From positions 1-64,000 of the forward strand of contig NZ_SLZV01000012.1 of NCBI RefSeq assembly GCF_004346095.1: DNA of 64,000 bases, in the 5' to 3' direction. How positions within the stretch are numbered: the first letter of the stretch is position 1; each line of letters opens with the position of its first letter. Shown here one piece after another: positions 44,275 through 54,347 of the stretch. A model generated the notes under the pieces. The model did not search any database, had not been told where the DNA came from, and worked only from the letters and a program-made list of their open reading frames with translations. This stretch comes from Faecalimonas umbilicata. GTDB taxonomy: Bacteria; Bacillota; Clostridia; Lachnospirales; Lachnospiraceae. A program made the translations under genes and the position numbers.

Positions 44275-46148
44275 TTAAAAATACATTACAGAAAATCTAC
44301 CTGGGGCTTATTTTCATTTTACTTTATGCCCCAATCATCACCCTTGTCGTGCTGTCTTTCAACAATTCCAAGACACGCGCCAAATGGGGGGGCTTTACCG
44401 GAAAATGGTACGTTGCCCTTTTTCAGAATGAGCAGATTATGAATGCGCTCTACACAACATTGATCATCGCCCTTCTTTCGGCGCTGATTGCCACACTCAT
44501 CGGAACCGCCGCCGCGATCGGCATTCAGGCAATGCGAAAAAGAGTCCGTACAGCGATGATGGCTGTCACCAATATCCCGATGCTAAATGCAGATATCGTG
44601 ACTGGAATTTCCTTAATGCTCTTATTTATCGCATTCCGCTTTTCACTTGGATTTGCAACGATCCTCATGGCACACATTACGTTCAACATTCCTTATGTCA
44701 TCTTAAGTGTCATGCCAAAATTAAAGCAGACAAACCGTCGGACTTATGAAGCTGCACTGGATCTTGGAGCCTCTCCGATCTATGCATTTTTCAAAGTGGT
44801 TTTCCCGGATATCCTTCCAGGTGTCTTCTCGGGATTTCTGCTTGCCTTTACGATGTCCCTTGATGATTTTGTCATCACTCACTTTACAAAAGGACCAGGC
44901 GTAGACACACTGTCCACAAAAATTTACAGTGAAGTTCGAAAAGGGATCAAACCGGAGATGTATGCGCTTTCGACCTTGTTGTTTGTATCCGTGCTAATCT
45001 TGCTGATTCTCGTCAATGTTTCTCCTTCTTCCAAAGAAGGCAGTACTAGAAAATATGTCAGCAAAAAAAGTAAAGCTGCCCGCTTTGTATTCCGGCGCCT
45101 CGTTCCTGCAGTTATGGCAATCGTGATCATCGCCGGAGGATTTTTCTACGGTTCAAAGAGATCCGTCAGTGGTGATAATCAGGTAATTGTCTACAACTGG
45201 GGAGAATACCTTGACCCGGAAGTAATCACTATATTTGAGGAAGAAACCGGCATCTCGGTTGTCTATGAAGAATACGAAACAAACGAAATCATGTATCCAA
45301 AAGTGCAGTCCGGCGCCATCGCCTACGATGTTGTCTGCCCATCCGACTATATGATCCAGCGCATGATCGAGAATGACTTGCTCGCAGAAATTAATTTTGA
45401 TCATATTCCAAATATAAAAAACATTGGCACACAGTATATGGAGCAATCCCGCCAGTTTGATGCAGAAAATAAATATTCTGTTCCGTACTGCTGGGGTACT
45501 GTCGGAATCCTCTATAACAAAAAAATGGTTGAGGAACCGATCGACAGCTGGTCTGTCCTCTGGGACGAAACATACAAAGACAATATTTTAATGCAGGACA
45601 GTGTCCGCGATGCATTTGCTGTTGCTCTGAAATACCTTGGATATTCTTTAAACTCCACAGACCTAGATGAGCTTGAAGCTGCAAAAGCACTGTTGATCGA
45701 ACAGAAACCGCTTGTGCAGGCATATGTAATTGACCAGGTCCGCGATAAAATGATCGGAAACGAAGCCGCCATTGGTGTTATCTATTCCGGAGAGGCTATT
45801 TATACCCAGCTGGAAAATCCGGATCTGGAATATGTGATTCCAAAAGAGGGCTCCAACGTATGGATCGACTCCTGGGTCATTCCAAAAAATGCAAAGCACA
45901 AAGAAAATGCAGAGGCATTTATCAACTTCCTCTGCCGTCCAGACATCGCCAAGATGAACTTTGACTACATCACTTACTCAACACCTAACATAGAAGCAAG
46001 AAAACTGATCGAAGATCCTGCAATCCGCAACAGCACTATCGCATTTCCGGATGCTTCTGAATTAGAACGGTGTGAGACATTCCAGTTCCTCGGCGACGAG
46101 AACGATGTGCTATACAATGAATTATGGAGGGAGATTAAATCAAAATAA
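44271..46148 (+). CDS. Fused polyamine permease C and substrate-binding protein (PotC-PotD)
   Basis: 625 residues. Residues 1-250 are a PotC permease with six helices and the loop EAALDLGASPIYAFFKVVFPD; a linker follows; then a new membrane helix (278-297) and, from residue 304, a complete PotD-type binding protein (VIVYNWGEYLDPE, YDVVCPSDYMIQRM, YCWGTVGILYN, NVWIDSWVIPKNA). Normally these are two proteins, the latter a lipoprotein in Gram-positives. Here the receptor is tethered to the permease itself. There is no stop or start between the parts. TTG at 44271 overlaps the potB stop and has GGAGGG eight bases upstream. Confidence 0.93.
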   Translation: MIKNTLQKIYLGLIFILLYAPIITLVVLSFNNSKTRAKWGGFTGKWYVALFQNEQIMNALYTTLIIALLSALIATLIGTAAAIGIQAMRKRVRTAMMAVTNIPMLNADIVTGISLMLLFIAFRFSLGFATILMAHITFNIPYVILSVMPKLKQTNRRTYEAALDLGASPIYAFFKVVFPDILPGVFSGFLLAFTMSLDDFVITHFTKGPGVDTLSTKIYSEVRKGIKPEMYALSTLLFVSVLILLILVNVSPSSKEGSTRKYVSKKSKAARFVFRRLVPAVMAIVIIAGGFFYGSKRSVSGDNQVIVYNWGEYLDPEVITIFEEETGISVVYEEYETNEIMYPKVQSGAIAYDVVCPSDYMIQRMIENDLLAEINFDHIPNIKNIGTQYMEQSRQFDAENKYSVPYCWGTVGILYNKKMVEEPIDSWSVLWDETYKDNILMQDSVRDAFAVALKYLGYSLNSTDLDELEAAKALLIEQKPLVQAYVIDQVRDKMIGNEAAIGVIYSGEAIYTQLENPDLEYVIPKEGSNVWIDSWVIPKNAKHKENAEAFINFLCRPDIAKMNFDYITYSTPNIEARKLIEDPAIRNSTIAFPDASELERCETFQFLGDENDVLYNELWREIKSK

Positions 46149-47044
46149 TGAAACGGACATTTACCTATCCGATCCATCATGAAATGGCCGGCATGACGAT
46201 CCAGTCTTTCCTAAAGCAACAGCAGTATTCCAGTCAGGTGATCACGCATTTAAAGCGGACACCTGACGGCATCTGCCGAAACGGTGTCTGGGCACGGGTA
46301 CACGAAGTGCTACAAAGTGGAGATCTTCTTACGATTTCCATCGTGGAAGAAACTTCCTCAGAGCACATCGTTCCCGTGCCTCTTCCATTTCCAATCGTAT
46401 ACGAGGACGAAGATCTGCTTGTGATCAATAAGCCTTCCGGCATGCCGATTCATCCTTCTCAGGGAAATTATGAGAATACGCTCGCCAATGCTGCTGCTTA
46501 CTACTTTGCTTCTCAGAACATTCCTTTCACCTACCGCTGTATCAACCGCTTAGACCGGGATACTACCGGGCTTCTGATCATTGCCAAACATATGTACAGC
46601 GCTTCTCTTTTGTCCAATATGGTCGCCAGACGAGAGATTCATCGAGAATATCTTGCCGCTGCCACCGGTCTTGTCGAAGAGTCTGGGATGATTGAAGCAC
46701 CGATTGGGCGGGCAAACGGTTCTACCATCGAGCGCTGTGTCGACTTTGCGCACGGTGATTATGCCTGCACCCATTTTCACCGGCTTGCTTATCAAAATGG
46801 GTACTCTCTCGTTTCTCTCAAACTAGAGACCGGGCGCACCCACCAGATCCGTGTTCATATGAAATATATTGGGCATCCGCTTCCGGGAGATTTTCTCTAC
46901 CATCCAGAGGATCACTGTATAGACCGTCAGGCACTGCACTCTTACCGACTCTCCTTTATCCATCCAATCACAAAACAGTCACTGACCTTCACAGCACCTC
47001 TGCCAGAAGATATGCAGGCAATTTTTCAAAAGGTCACAACGTAA
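46148..47044 (+). CDS. RluA-family pseudouridine synthase
   Basis: 298 residues. Catalytic Asp in INRLDRDTTGLLIIAK, the segment VINKPSGMPIHPSQG and the late motif ETGRTHQIRVHMKYIGHPLPGD mark the family. The front (residues 1-80) has an S4-like segment (QSFLKQQQYSSQVITHLKR). Substrate (23S rRNA or tRNA) is not predictable from sequence. ATG overlaps the stop of the PotC-PotD gene (TAATG), so it is translationally coupled to the transporter, probably by chance of operon growth. Confidence 0.92.
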   Translation: MKRTFTYPIHHEMAGMTIQSFLKQQQYSSQVITHLKRTPDGICRNGVWARVHEVLQSGDLLTISIVEETSSEHIVPVPLPFPIVYEDEDLLVINKPSGMPIHPSQGNYENTLANAAAYYFASQNIPFTYRCINRLDRDTTGLLIIAKHMYSASLLSNMVARREIHREYLAAATGLVEESGMIEAPIGRANGSTIERCVDFAHGDYACTHFHRLAYQNGYSLVSLKLETGRTHQIRVHMKYIGHPLPGDFLYHPEDHCIDRQALHSYRLSFIHPITKQSLTFTAPLPEDMQAIFQKVTT

Positions 47045-47105
47045 AAATGAGCGTGACGTAAAATAGATTTCTTATGAAATCCCTTGTTTTACGCCACGCT
47101 CATTT
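47045..47105. terminator. Bidirectional terminator between convergent genes
   Basis: AAATGAGCGTG-CGTAAAA (47045-47062) pairs with TTTTACG-CACGCTCATTT (47087-47105); a smaller GATTTC/GAAATC hairpin sits in the loop. It separates the RluA gene from the phosphodiesterase gene. Confidence 0.75.
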
Positions 47106-47136
47106 ACTATAGTTCTATCCTTTTTACATATTCCAT

Positions 47137-48096
47137 CTAAGTGGAAAGATCGTCCGTCGTCAGAAAATCAATCTCCTGATTGGTCCACTCTTGCTTTTCC
47201 CAGCTTTCATTGTATGTCCAGACGTTGATACTGATTCCCTTGTCTTTTGCATATGCTACCATATCGCTGCTGATTCTGGATGCTGCAATCCCACTGTGGG
47301 TCAATTCTGCCATTTGGTCGATTGTTTCCTGCGTCCCTTCCTCCACCAGATATTTGATACGGATAATCTCAGAACATTCCCGGATCTTCTTTAGCTGCTC
47401 TAGACTACCGCTTAGACATACCACGGAATCTTCCATCCCAAGTTCCTGTATTTTTTGCACAAGCGAAATAATATCTTCTACAGAGGTAAACTTAAGATCT
47501 AATACAGCATTTGCACCACTTTGTTGACATACTTCCAAAAATTCCTCCATGGTCGGCACCCATGCATATGGATATGCCCAACTGTTGCTTCCACTGTCAA
47601 TTGTCAGCATCTGGATCTCATCTAAGGTCATCTCCGCAATCACTCCGGTTCCATCGGTCATGCGATCTACAGTTGGATCGTGCATACATACAAATGCCCC
47701 ATCTGCAGTCCGGTGAATATCTGCCTCAATTCCCCATGCACCACTCTGCGCTGCCAGTTCATAGGCAGGAAGCGTATTTTCCGGCGCCTCAGAACTGTAC
47801 CCACGATGTGCAATGACCTTTGTTCCACTATTTTTTACTGCAAGTTCTGTCGTCTGTTCCAGTGCCTGTTCTATATTCCCTCCAAGCAGCGGTACTGCTT
47901 TTTCCACTGTAGTTTCCGGAAGTATCCTTGCCTTCAAGTCTAACGTATAGCTTCTACTATACACAAAGATCCCTGCAGCCACACAGAGGATTGCCCCGGC
48001 GGTACATCCGAGAAATATTTTCTGCCTCCGCACCTTTCTGCGCCGCAGTTCCTTCATTCGTTTGAGCTTCTGCTCTCTCAATGTATATTCTGACAT
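47137..48096 (-). CDS. Membrane-anchored glycerophosphodiester phosphodiesterase
   Basis: 319 residues. A very basic N terminus (LKRMKELRRRKVRRQKIF) and one helix (about 29-48) anchor it with the enzyme outside. The GDPD domain shows VIAHRGYSSEAPENTLPAYE with the catalytic His and Arg, the metal Glu/Asp pair in GIEADIHRTADG, and the second His in MHDPTVDRMTDG. It would cleave glycerophosphodiesters or the backbone of glycerol-type teichoic acids. ATG 48096 chosen; GTG/ATG 48105 in frame. It lies 12 bp behind the nucleoside kinase gene. Confidence 0.9.
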   Translation of the reverse strand: MSEYTLREQKLKRMKELRRRKVRRQKIFLGCTAGAILCVAAGIFVYSRSYTLDLKARILPETTVEKAVPLLGGNIEQALEQTTELAVKNSGTKVIAHRGYSSEAPENTLPAYELAAQSGAWGIEADIHRTADGAFVCMHDPTVDRMTDGTGVIAEMTLDEIQMLTIDSGSNSWAYPYAWVPTMEEFLEVCQQSGANAVLDLKFTSVEDIISLVQKIQELGMEDSVVCLSGSLEQLKKIRECSEIIRIKYLVEEGTQETIDQMAELTHSGIAASRISSDMVAYAKDKGISINVWTYNESWEKQEWTNQEIDFLTTDDLST

Positions 48097-48108
48097 GACT
48101 GTCACCTG

Positions 48109-49803
48109 CTATACTTGAAAACATCCGCCGCCGACAAATTCTCGAAGAAGCGAGTTTTTCGGAATATTTTCGCTTCCGACACCAACAAAATACTCGAGGA
48201 ACTTCAGAAGTCTTTTTGCTTCTGTATACTCTTCACACTCTTTGTCGATACCAAATAAAATCGGCTCTGCATACTGCTTTAACACTGCCAGTTCATAAAT
48301 CAGCGCAGAGTTAAACATAACATCTGCATCTTCCTGATAAGGGAAAATATTTTCCTCCTCCCCGCGTCTGACGGAAGGCCACATCCGGATTGTCTGTTGG
48401 GCAGAAGTTCCCCGCGTTCTCGCATCTCTTACCAGTCTGCGGATCAGACGACCGTCCGTCGTAGGAATCCGGTTGTGCTCATCGATATTTAACTGTGTCA
48501 ATGCACTGATGTAAATTTTAAATTTATTTTCTGCTGCCAGCTTATAAGTCATCGCATCATTCAGACAGTGGATTCCTTCGATGACAAGGACATCATTTGC
48601 CCCAAGCTTTTTCGGCTTCGAAATATATTCTCGCTTTCCAGTCTTAAAATTAAATGTCGGAAGCTGTACTTCCTTTCCTTCGAGAAGATCTGTCATATCT
48701 TGATTAAATTTCTCTAGATCAATCGCCTCCAGACATTCAAAATTGTAGTTACCGTTCTCATCCTTCGGCGTCAGTTCCCGGTCTACAAAATAATTGTCAA
48801 CCGCGATCGGATGCGGCACAAGCCCATTGACTCTGAGCTGTACAGACAGTCTGTGGGAAAAAGTAGTCTTTCCCGAAGACGACGGCCCTGCGATCAAAAT
48901 AAAACGCACTTCCGGTCTGGCTGCGATCTGCGCTGCGATCGAGGCAATCTTACTTTCCTGAAGCGCCTCCTGCACAAGCATCTCCTCAAGGATATCCCCC
49001 TTTGTGATAATGTCATTCAGCTCTCCGACCGTCTCAATTCCCTGCATATCTCCCCATCTTGTAGATTCCTTCAACACCTGGAATAATTTATTCTGAGGTA
49101 CAAACGGCGGCACCTCTTTTGGCGCTGACGCTACCGGCATTTGGATAACAAATCCTTCATCATATAAATGCAGTTCAAAATATTTCAAGTATCTTGTGCT
49201 CGGAAGCATATACCCATAGTAGTAATCTTCGAACTCATTCAAACTGTACAGATTCACTTTCGATCCTCTCCGATACTCAAAAAGCTTCTCTTTATCCACC
49301 ATCCCGTACTGGTGAAAAAGCGCTGTGGCATCCGGTGTCGATACACTTCTCTTTTTAATCGGTATGTCTGCTTCTACGATATCCCTCATACGGATTGTCA
49401 CCCGGTTTAAGAAATCCTGATTGACGACAACATTCCCCTCTACTTTGCAATAATACCCTTTGCTTACAGAATAGAGGATTCTCACTTTATCTATATTTTC
49501 ATGCCCTGCCACGTTATAAACAGCCTTCACAAGCAGAAGGCTCATACTCCTTCTGTAAGTCTGATTTCCAATTGCCTCACCGGTTGTGACAAACTTTAAT
49601 ACACAGTCTTTCTTTAACTTTTTCCCAAGCTCCTGAAGACGGTTGTCTACAAAAACAAGCACAATATCATTTTCATACTCTGCCTGAAAATCTTCTGAAA
49701 TCTTCTCATAAGTTGTCCCCGCTTCATACTGGCGGAGTACCTCCCCAACCTGAACGGTATATCTCTGTTTTTCCACCTGTTTCCCTTCTTTCTTCTCTGT
49801 CAT
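48109..49803 (-). CDS. Nucleoside (uridine-like) kinase with TGS-like N terminus
   Basis: 564 residues. The N-terminal ~270 residues resemble the TGS and editing-like parts of threonyl-tRNA synthetase (RYTVQVGEVLRQYEAGTTYE); the C-terminal half is a P-loop kinase with ILIAGPSSSGKTTFSHRLSVQLRVNG, VDNYFVDRELTP and a uridine kinase-like lid (RDARTRGTSAQQTIRMW). This fused type is common in Clostridia and Bacteroidetes and is annotated as nucleoside kinase; its in vivo substrate is not settled. ATG 49803 is taken, though a GTG at 49776 with AAGGGAAACAG upstream is a fair alternative. Confidence 0.85.
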   Translation of the reverse strand: MTEKKEGKQVEKQRYTVQVGEVLRQYEAGTTYEKISEDFQAEYENDIVLVFVDNRLQELGKKLKKDCVLKFVTTGEAIGNQTYRRSMSLLLVKAVYNVAGHENIDKVRILYSVSKGYYCKVEGNVVVNQDFLNRVTIRMRDIVEADIPIKKRSVSTPDATALFHQYGMVDKEKLFEYRRGSKVNLYSLNEFEDYYYGYMLPSTRYLKYFELHLYDEGFVIQMPVASAPKEVPPFVPQNKLFQVLKESTRWGDMQGIETVGELNDIITKGDILEEMLVQEALQESKIASIAAQIAARPEVRFILIAGPSSSGKTTFSHRLSVQLRVNGLVPHPIAVDNYFVDRELTPKDENGNYNFECLEAIDLEKFNQDMTDLLEGKEVQLPTFNFKTGKREYISKPKKLGANDVLVIEGIHCLNDAMTYKLAAENKFKIYISALTQLNIDEHNRIPTTDGRLIRRLVRDARTRGTSAQQTIRMWPSVRRGEEENIFPYQEDADVMFNSALIYELAVLKQYAEPILFGIDKECEEYTEAKRLLKFLEYFVGVGSENIPKNSLLREFVGGGCFQV

Positions 49804-49816
49804 CTTACATTCTATG

Positions 49817-50596
49817 CTACACAACAGAAAACGGATGACTGATCGGAGCACACTTGATATCCAGTTTTTCAAATCTTTCTTCCAAAAACTTTCTCATGTC
49901 CTCTATAAAAATATGTTCCATTCCATAATGCCCGGCATCCATAATCGTAAGTCCCTGCGCCTCAGCATCTATCCCGGAATGGTGATCAATATCTCCGGTA
50001 ATCAGCACCTCTGCTTTCTTTCTGATCGCCTCCCCGATTACACTCTTCCCAGATCCTGGGCAGACCGCCACTCTCTGAATTTTTCTGTCCAAATCCCCAA
50101 ACACTTTTATGTGCGAAAGGGCAAACCGCTCTTTGACAAGTTCACAGCATTCCCTCACAGTCATCGCACTTGCAAACTGCCCGGATTTGCCGATTCCTTT
50201 CTCCGGTTCTTTTGGCTCAGTCTGTTCCAATACCTCTATGGACTGTAAGCCTAGACGGTTGGCTGCAAGATCTGCCATCCGCAGTACATCATAGTTCGTA
50301 TGCATCGCATAATAGGAAATATCGTGCTGCAGCAATTGTACAACACGATTTCCAATAAAATCCTGATCTGAAATTTTCTTTAATCCCTTAAAAATCAATG
50401 GATGGTGCGTAATGAGTAAATCTGCCTTCACCCGAACCGCTTCCTGGATTACTTCCTCGGTCACATCCAGCGCAAGATAAACGCTTTTCACCTCTTTGTT
50501 GGCTCGTCCGACAAGAAGCCCTACATTATCCCACTCACATGCATACGAAACCGGATATACTTCTTCGATTTTCTCTGTCAATTCCTTACAAAGCAT
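49817..50596 (-). CDS. Nif3-like dinuclear metal centre protein
   Basis: 259 residues. Metal-binding segments LITHHPLIFKG (His-His), YAMHTNYDV, and near the end TGDIDHHSGIDAEAQGLTIMDAGHYGME are the Nif3 (GTP cyclohydrolase 1 type 2-like) signature. It forms toroidal hexamers; the reaction is unknown. It follows trmK by 21 bp, as usual in Firmicutes. Confidence 0.93.
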   Translation of the reverse strand: MLCKELTEKIEEVYPVSYACEWDNVGLLVGRANKEVKSVYLALDVTEEVIQEAVRVKADLLITHHPLIFKGLKKISDQDFIGNRVVQLLQHDISYYAMHTNYDVLRMADLAANRLGLQSIEVLEQTEPKEPEKGIGKSGQFASAMTVRECCELVKERFALSHIKVFGDLDRKIQRVAVCPGSGKSVIGEAIRKKAEVLITGDIDHHSGIDAEAQGLTIMDAGHYGMEHIFIEDMRKFLEERFEKLDIKCAPISHPFSVV

Positions 50597-50617
50597 CGCT
50601 CTTTCCTCCCGTTTCTT

Positions 50618-51334
50618 CTATTTCTTTTGCTTCCCCCCAGATTCCCACTGTCCTAAGATTCCTTCTACACATGCAGTCTCCTTCTGCAGTGCTTCTCTTC
50701 TCTGGCAAATATGATCACCACTTTTATCGTCCAATTCTCTTAATACCTTTCGCTTCATATCCAGCTCTCTATGAAGAAAGCTTTGGAGTACCGGATGCCT
50801 CTGAGAAAGAAGTTCTTTTCCATAACATGCCTCTTCTTTCGTCAGTGTATAAGGACTTCCCGGACACACTTTCATGATCGGATAAAATTTGCCTTCCTCC
50901 AGCACCATGTCTTCAGCAAGTATTTCATACCCCTGCTCTGCCAAATATTCCCGGACTTTATAAAGTTCCGACTGGGGCTGTAAGATCAGCGCTTTCAAAC
51001 TTCTTGCTGTCGCACTGCTCTCCTCCAAGATCTTGATCGTCAATGCTCCGCCCATTCCGGCAATAATCGCACAATCTGCCTCTTCTGCCTTTAGCTCTTT
51101 CATCCCGTCAGACCTTCTTGTATCGATCTTTTCAGAAAGCTCTGCCGCCTGAATATGTGCTCTTGCGCGGTCAAGCGGTCCGATATTGATATCCATCGCA
51201 ACTGCTCTCGGACATCTTCCCTCCTGCACAAGTGCGATTGGAATATACCCGTGGTCTGTTCCGATGTCTGCTACAACCATCCCATCATCCACGAGATCTG
51301 CCACAGCACGCAGCCGTTCTGATAATTCTGTCAT
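50618..51334 (-). CDS. trmK: tRNA (adenine(22)-N(1))-methyltransferase
   Basis: 238 residues. SAM-binding motif VVADIGTDHGYIPI, acidic loop AVAMDINIGPLDRA, and the catalytic-region segment CAIIAGMGGALTIKIL; the C terminus is a coiled-coil-like basic extension as in TrmK. It methylates A22 of some tRNAs. ATG 51334 (MTELSERL) has AAGGAAAAG upstream. It lies 16 bp behind rpoD. Confidence 0.93.
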   Translation of the reverse strand: MTELSERLRAVADLVDDGMVVADIGTDHGYIPIALVQEGRCPRAVAMDINIGPLDRARAHIQAAELSEKIDTRRSDGMKELKAEEADCAIIAGMGGALTIKILEESSATARSLKALILQPQSELYKVREYLAEQGYEILAEDMVLEEGKFYPIMKVCPGSPYTLTKEEACYGKELLSQRHPVLQSFLHRELDMKRKVLRELDDKSGDHICQRREALQKETACVEGILGQWESGGKQKK

Positions 51335-51350
51335 CACTTTTCCTTCCTCT

Positions 51351-52463
51351 CTAGTCAAGATAATCTCTCAACTTCCGGCTTCTGCTTGGATGACGAAGCT
51401 TTCTCAGCGCTTTTGCCTCAATCTGACGAATTCTCTCTCTTGTGACATCAAATTCTTTTCCAACTTCTTCCAGCGTTCTTGCACGTCCATCATTCATACC
51501 AAAACGAAGTCTTAACACTTTCTGCTCTCTGTCTGTCAGTGTACTGAGCACTTCATCCAGCTGTTCCTTCAAAAGGGTTGCTGCGGCAGCCTCTGCCGGA
51601 ACCGGAACATTATCATCCTGAATGAAATCGCCAAGATGACTGTCTTCTTCCTCACCGATCGGTGTTTCCAAAGATACCGGCTCCTGGGAAATCTTAAGAA
51701 TTTCTCTGACTCTGTCCACCGGCATATCAAGTTCTTTTGCAATCTCCTCCGGAAGCGGTTCTCTTCCAAGTTCCTGAAGCAGTTGTCTGGATACACGGAT
51801 CAGTTTATTGATCGTCTCTACCATGTGCACCGGGATACGAATCGTTCTCGCCTGATCTGCAATGGCTCTTGTGATTGCCTGACGGATCCACCATGTCGCA
51901 TAAGTACTGAATTTAAATCCTTTATTGTAGTCAAATTTCTCTACTGCCTTGATCAGACCGAGATTTCCTTCCTGAATCAAATCCAGGAACAGCATTCCTC
52001 TTCCAACGTATCTCTTTGCAATGCTGACAACAAGACGGAGGTTTGCCTCTGCAAGACGCTTTTTCGCATCTTCATCGCCTTCTTCCATTCTTCTTGCAAG
52101 TTCGATCTCTTCCTCTGCACTTAACAGCGGTACTTTTCCGATTTCTTTCAGATACATCCGGACCGGATCTTCAATGCTGATTCCATCCGGCACTGAGAGG
52201 TCGATTTTCTCCATATCCACCTCATCTTCCTCTGTGAGCATGATCTCGATATCATCGTCGTCCTCATCGCCCTCTCCGATTCTAAGCACATCGATATTGC
52301 TCGCCTCAAGCGCCTCAAACACCTTATCCATCTGCTCAGAATCCAGTTCCATATCTGAAAAGAAATCATTGATCTCCTGTAATTCCAGAATGCTTTTCTT
52401 CTTTTTCCCAAGTGCAATGAGTTCTTTTACTTTCTCAATCAGTTTTAATGTATTTTCTTCCAT
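51351..52463 (-). CDS. rpoD: Primary RNA polymerase sigma factor
   Basis: 370 residues. Region 1.2 [20 protein letters not shown], region 2 [19 protein letters not shown] and [17 protein letters not shown], region 3 [10 protein letters not shown], region 4 [15 protein letters not shown] and the recognition helix [20 protein letters not shown] are complete. It follows dnaG by 37 bp, the classic macromolecular-synthesis operon order. Confidence 0.98.
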   Translation of the reverse strand: MEENTLKLIEKVKELIALGKKKKSILELQEINDFFSDMELDSEQMDKVFEALEASNIDVLRIGEGDEDDDDIEIMLTEEDEVDMEKIDLSVPDGISIEDPVRMYLKEIGKVPLLSAEEEIELARRMEEGDEDAKKRLAEANLRLVVSIAKRYVGRGMLFLDLIQEGNLGLIKAVEKFDYNKGFKFSTYATWWIRQAITRAIADQARTIRIPVHMVETINKLIRVSRQLLQELGREPLPEEIAKELDMPVDRVREILKISQEPVSLETPIGEEEDSHLGDFIQDDNVPVPAEAAAATLLKEQLDEVLSTLTDREQKVLRLRFGMNDGRARTLEEVGKEFDVTRERIRQIEAKALRKLRHPSRSRKLRDYLD

Positions 52464-52500
52464 TCGTGTCTATCCTCCATAATCTGTTTCTATTTTATCC

Positions 52501-54276
52501 TTAATTGATGGAAATATGCAGTTTTTGCAGATCCTGCACCGCTCTTTTACTCTCCATCAACCGCTGTAATCCCACAATATCGGTCGGTTCTAAATTTCTT
52601 GTCGCCGTCTCGATGCTGTTCTCTTTCACACGGATGATTGTCTCTTTGAGTGCTTTCTCCTGCTCACTTTTGGTCGTCAGTTCCCTGATCTTCGTATGGA
52701 ACAAAGCTGCCACCTCCCGGTGCTCCTCCTCATCTGTGAAGTGGTTCATAATTTTTGCCGGATTGACTTCTCCTTTCTCATACTGCTCATAGAGCAGTAA
52801 AGCAACGGTCCGGTAAAGCTCCGTAGTAAAATCTTCCGGCATAATGTATTTCCGGATCATTCCAAACAGAGATTCATCTTCGATCATCCACGTAAGCAGA
52901 ATCTTTTGCGACTGAAGCATACCATCTTCTTTTTGCTGTTCTTTTGCATGTGTCGTCCGCGGTCTTGCCACCGGTGACGCCATCCCCGACTGCACCGCCG
53001 CTTTCGCCACTAATTTCCGCAAACTATCATATCCGATATGGTAAGCTTCTGCCACGGCATCGATATAGTTGTTGCGCTCAATTTCCTCTTCGAACTGCGC
53101 CAGCCTCTTTGCCGCCTCATAGTAGAACTCTGTCTTTCCTTCCGGAGTATGCATATCATACTGTCGCTCCAAAATCTCCAGGCTGAACATAAATCCATTG
53201 CGTGCCTTTCCAATCCGCTGTTCAAATGCTTCTGCACCAAGATTTTTGATAAATTCATCGGGATCTTTATATGGGTCCATACGGATCACTTTTGCACTGA
53301 TCCCGGCTTCCTTTAAGATCGGCACTGCCCTAAGAGCTGCTTTTGTACCAGCCTCATCACTGTCGTAAGTCAGATAGACTTCACTGACATACCGCTTGAT
53401 CAGAGAGGCATGTCCCGCTGTCAGCGCTGTTCCAAGCGAGGCAACCGCATTGGTAAATCCTGCCTGGTGAAGTGAGATCACATCCATATAGCCCTCGCAG
53501 ATCAGAAAATATGGTTTTCGCGATGTGCGCGCCCGATGCAATCCATAAAGATTCCGGCTCTTATCAAAGATCAGTGTCTCCGGCGAGTTGAGATATTTCG
53601 GTTTCCCATCCCCCATGACTCTCCCGCCAAAACCGATGACACGGTTGTTCGCATCCATGATTGGAAACATGACACGGTTCCAAAATTTATCATAGATTCC
53701 GTGTTTCTCATCCGTATTGATCAGTCCCGCCTGCCGGATCAGATCGTCTGAATATCCTTTTTCCCTGAGAAATTTATACAGATCATCGCTGTATTTATTG
53801 GAATATCCAAGTCCGAACTGTGTGATTGTTGTATCGGTAAGCCCTCTGTCTGTCAGATAACGGTAAGCATGTTCTCCGTTTTTCCCTTTTAACTGTGAGT
53901 AAAAATACCGTGCCGCAAGCTTATTCATCTCCAGAAGTGTATTCTTTAGGTTCGCTTTCTCTTTTGCTTCCTTAGAGTATTCCATTTCCGGAAGTTCCAC
54001 TCCCGCGCGCTCCGCAAGCATTTTTAATGCTTCCACAAACGAGTAATTCTCATATTCCATAATAAATGTAAAGACATTGCCCCCTGCCCCACAGCCGAAG
54101 CAGTAGTACATCTGTTTATCCCTGCTCACAGAAAACGACGGGGACTTCTCACTGTGAAATGGACAAAGTCCAAAATAAGAACTTCCCTTTTTCTGCAATT
54201 TCACATAGCCGGAAATCACATCTACGATATCATTTTTCATGCGGACTTCTTCCACGATGTCTTCTGAATAATACAT
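52501..54276 (-). CDS. dnaG: DNA primase
   Basis: 591 residues. N-terminal zinc domain CPFHSEKSPSFSV...YCFGCG (Cys, His, Cys, Cys), the RNA polymerase core with Toprim motifs FLICEGYMDVISLHQAG (Glu) and VYLTYDSDEAGT (Asp-x-Asp), and a C-terminal DnaB-binding helical domain. Located between dgt and rpoD. Confidence 0.98.
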   Translation of the reverse strand: MYYSEDIVEEVRMKNDIVDVISGYVKLQKKGSSYFGLCPFHSEKSPSFSVSRDKQMYYCFGCGAGGNVFTFIMEYENYSFVEALKMLAERAGVELPEMEYSKEAKEKANLKNTLLEMNKLAARYFYSQLKGKNGEHAYRYLTDRGLTDTTITQFGLGYSNKYSDDLYKFLREKGYSDDLIRQAGLINTDEKHGIYDKFWNRVMFPIMDANNRVIGFGGRVMGDGKPKYLNSPETLIFDKSRNLYGLHRARTSRKPYFLICEGYMDVISLHQAGFTNAVASLGTALTAGHASLIKRYVSEVYLTYDSDEAGTKAALRAVPILKEAGISAKVIRMDPYKDPDEFIKNLGAEAFEQRIGKARNGFMFSLEILERQYDMHTPEGKTEFYYEAAKRLAQFEEEIERNNYIDAVAEAYHIGYDSLRKLVAKAAVQSGMASPVARPRTTHAKEQQKEDGMLQSQKILLTWMIEDESLFGMIRKYIMPEDFTTELYRTVALLLYEQYEKGEVNPAKIMNHFTDEEEHREVAALFHTKIRELTTKSEQEKALKETIIRVKENSIETATRNLEPTDIVGLQRLMESKRAVQDLQKLHISIN

Positions 54277-54347
54277 GATTTCCCCCTTTCCAAAACTGTC
54301 TCAAAATCCTTACGTTATAAATATTCGACAAAACTTTCTCATTTCCT

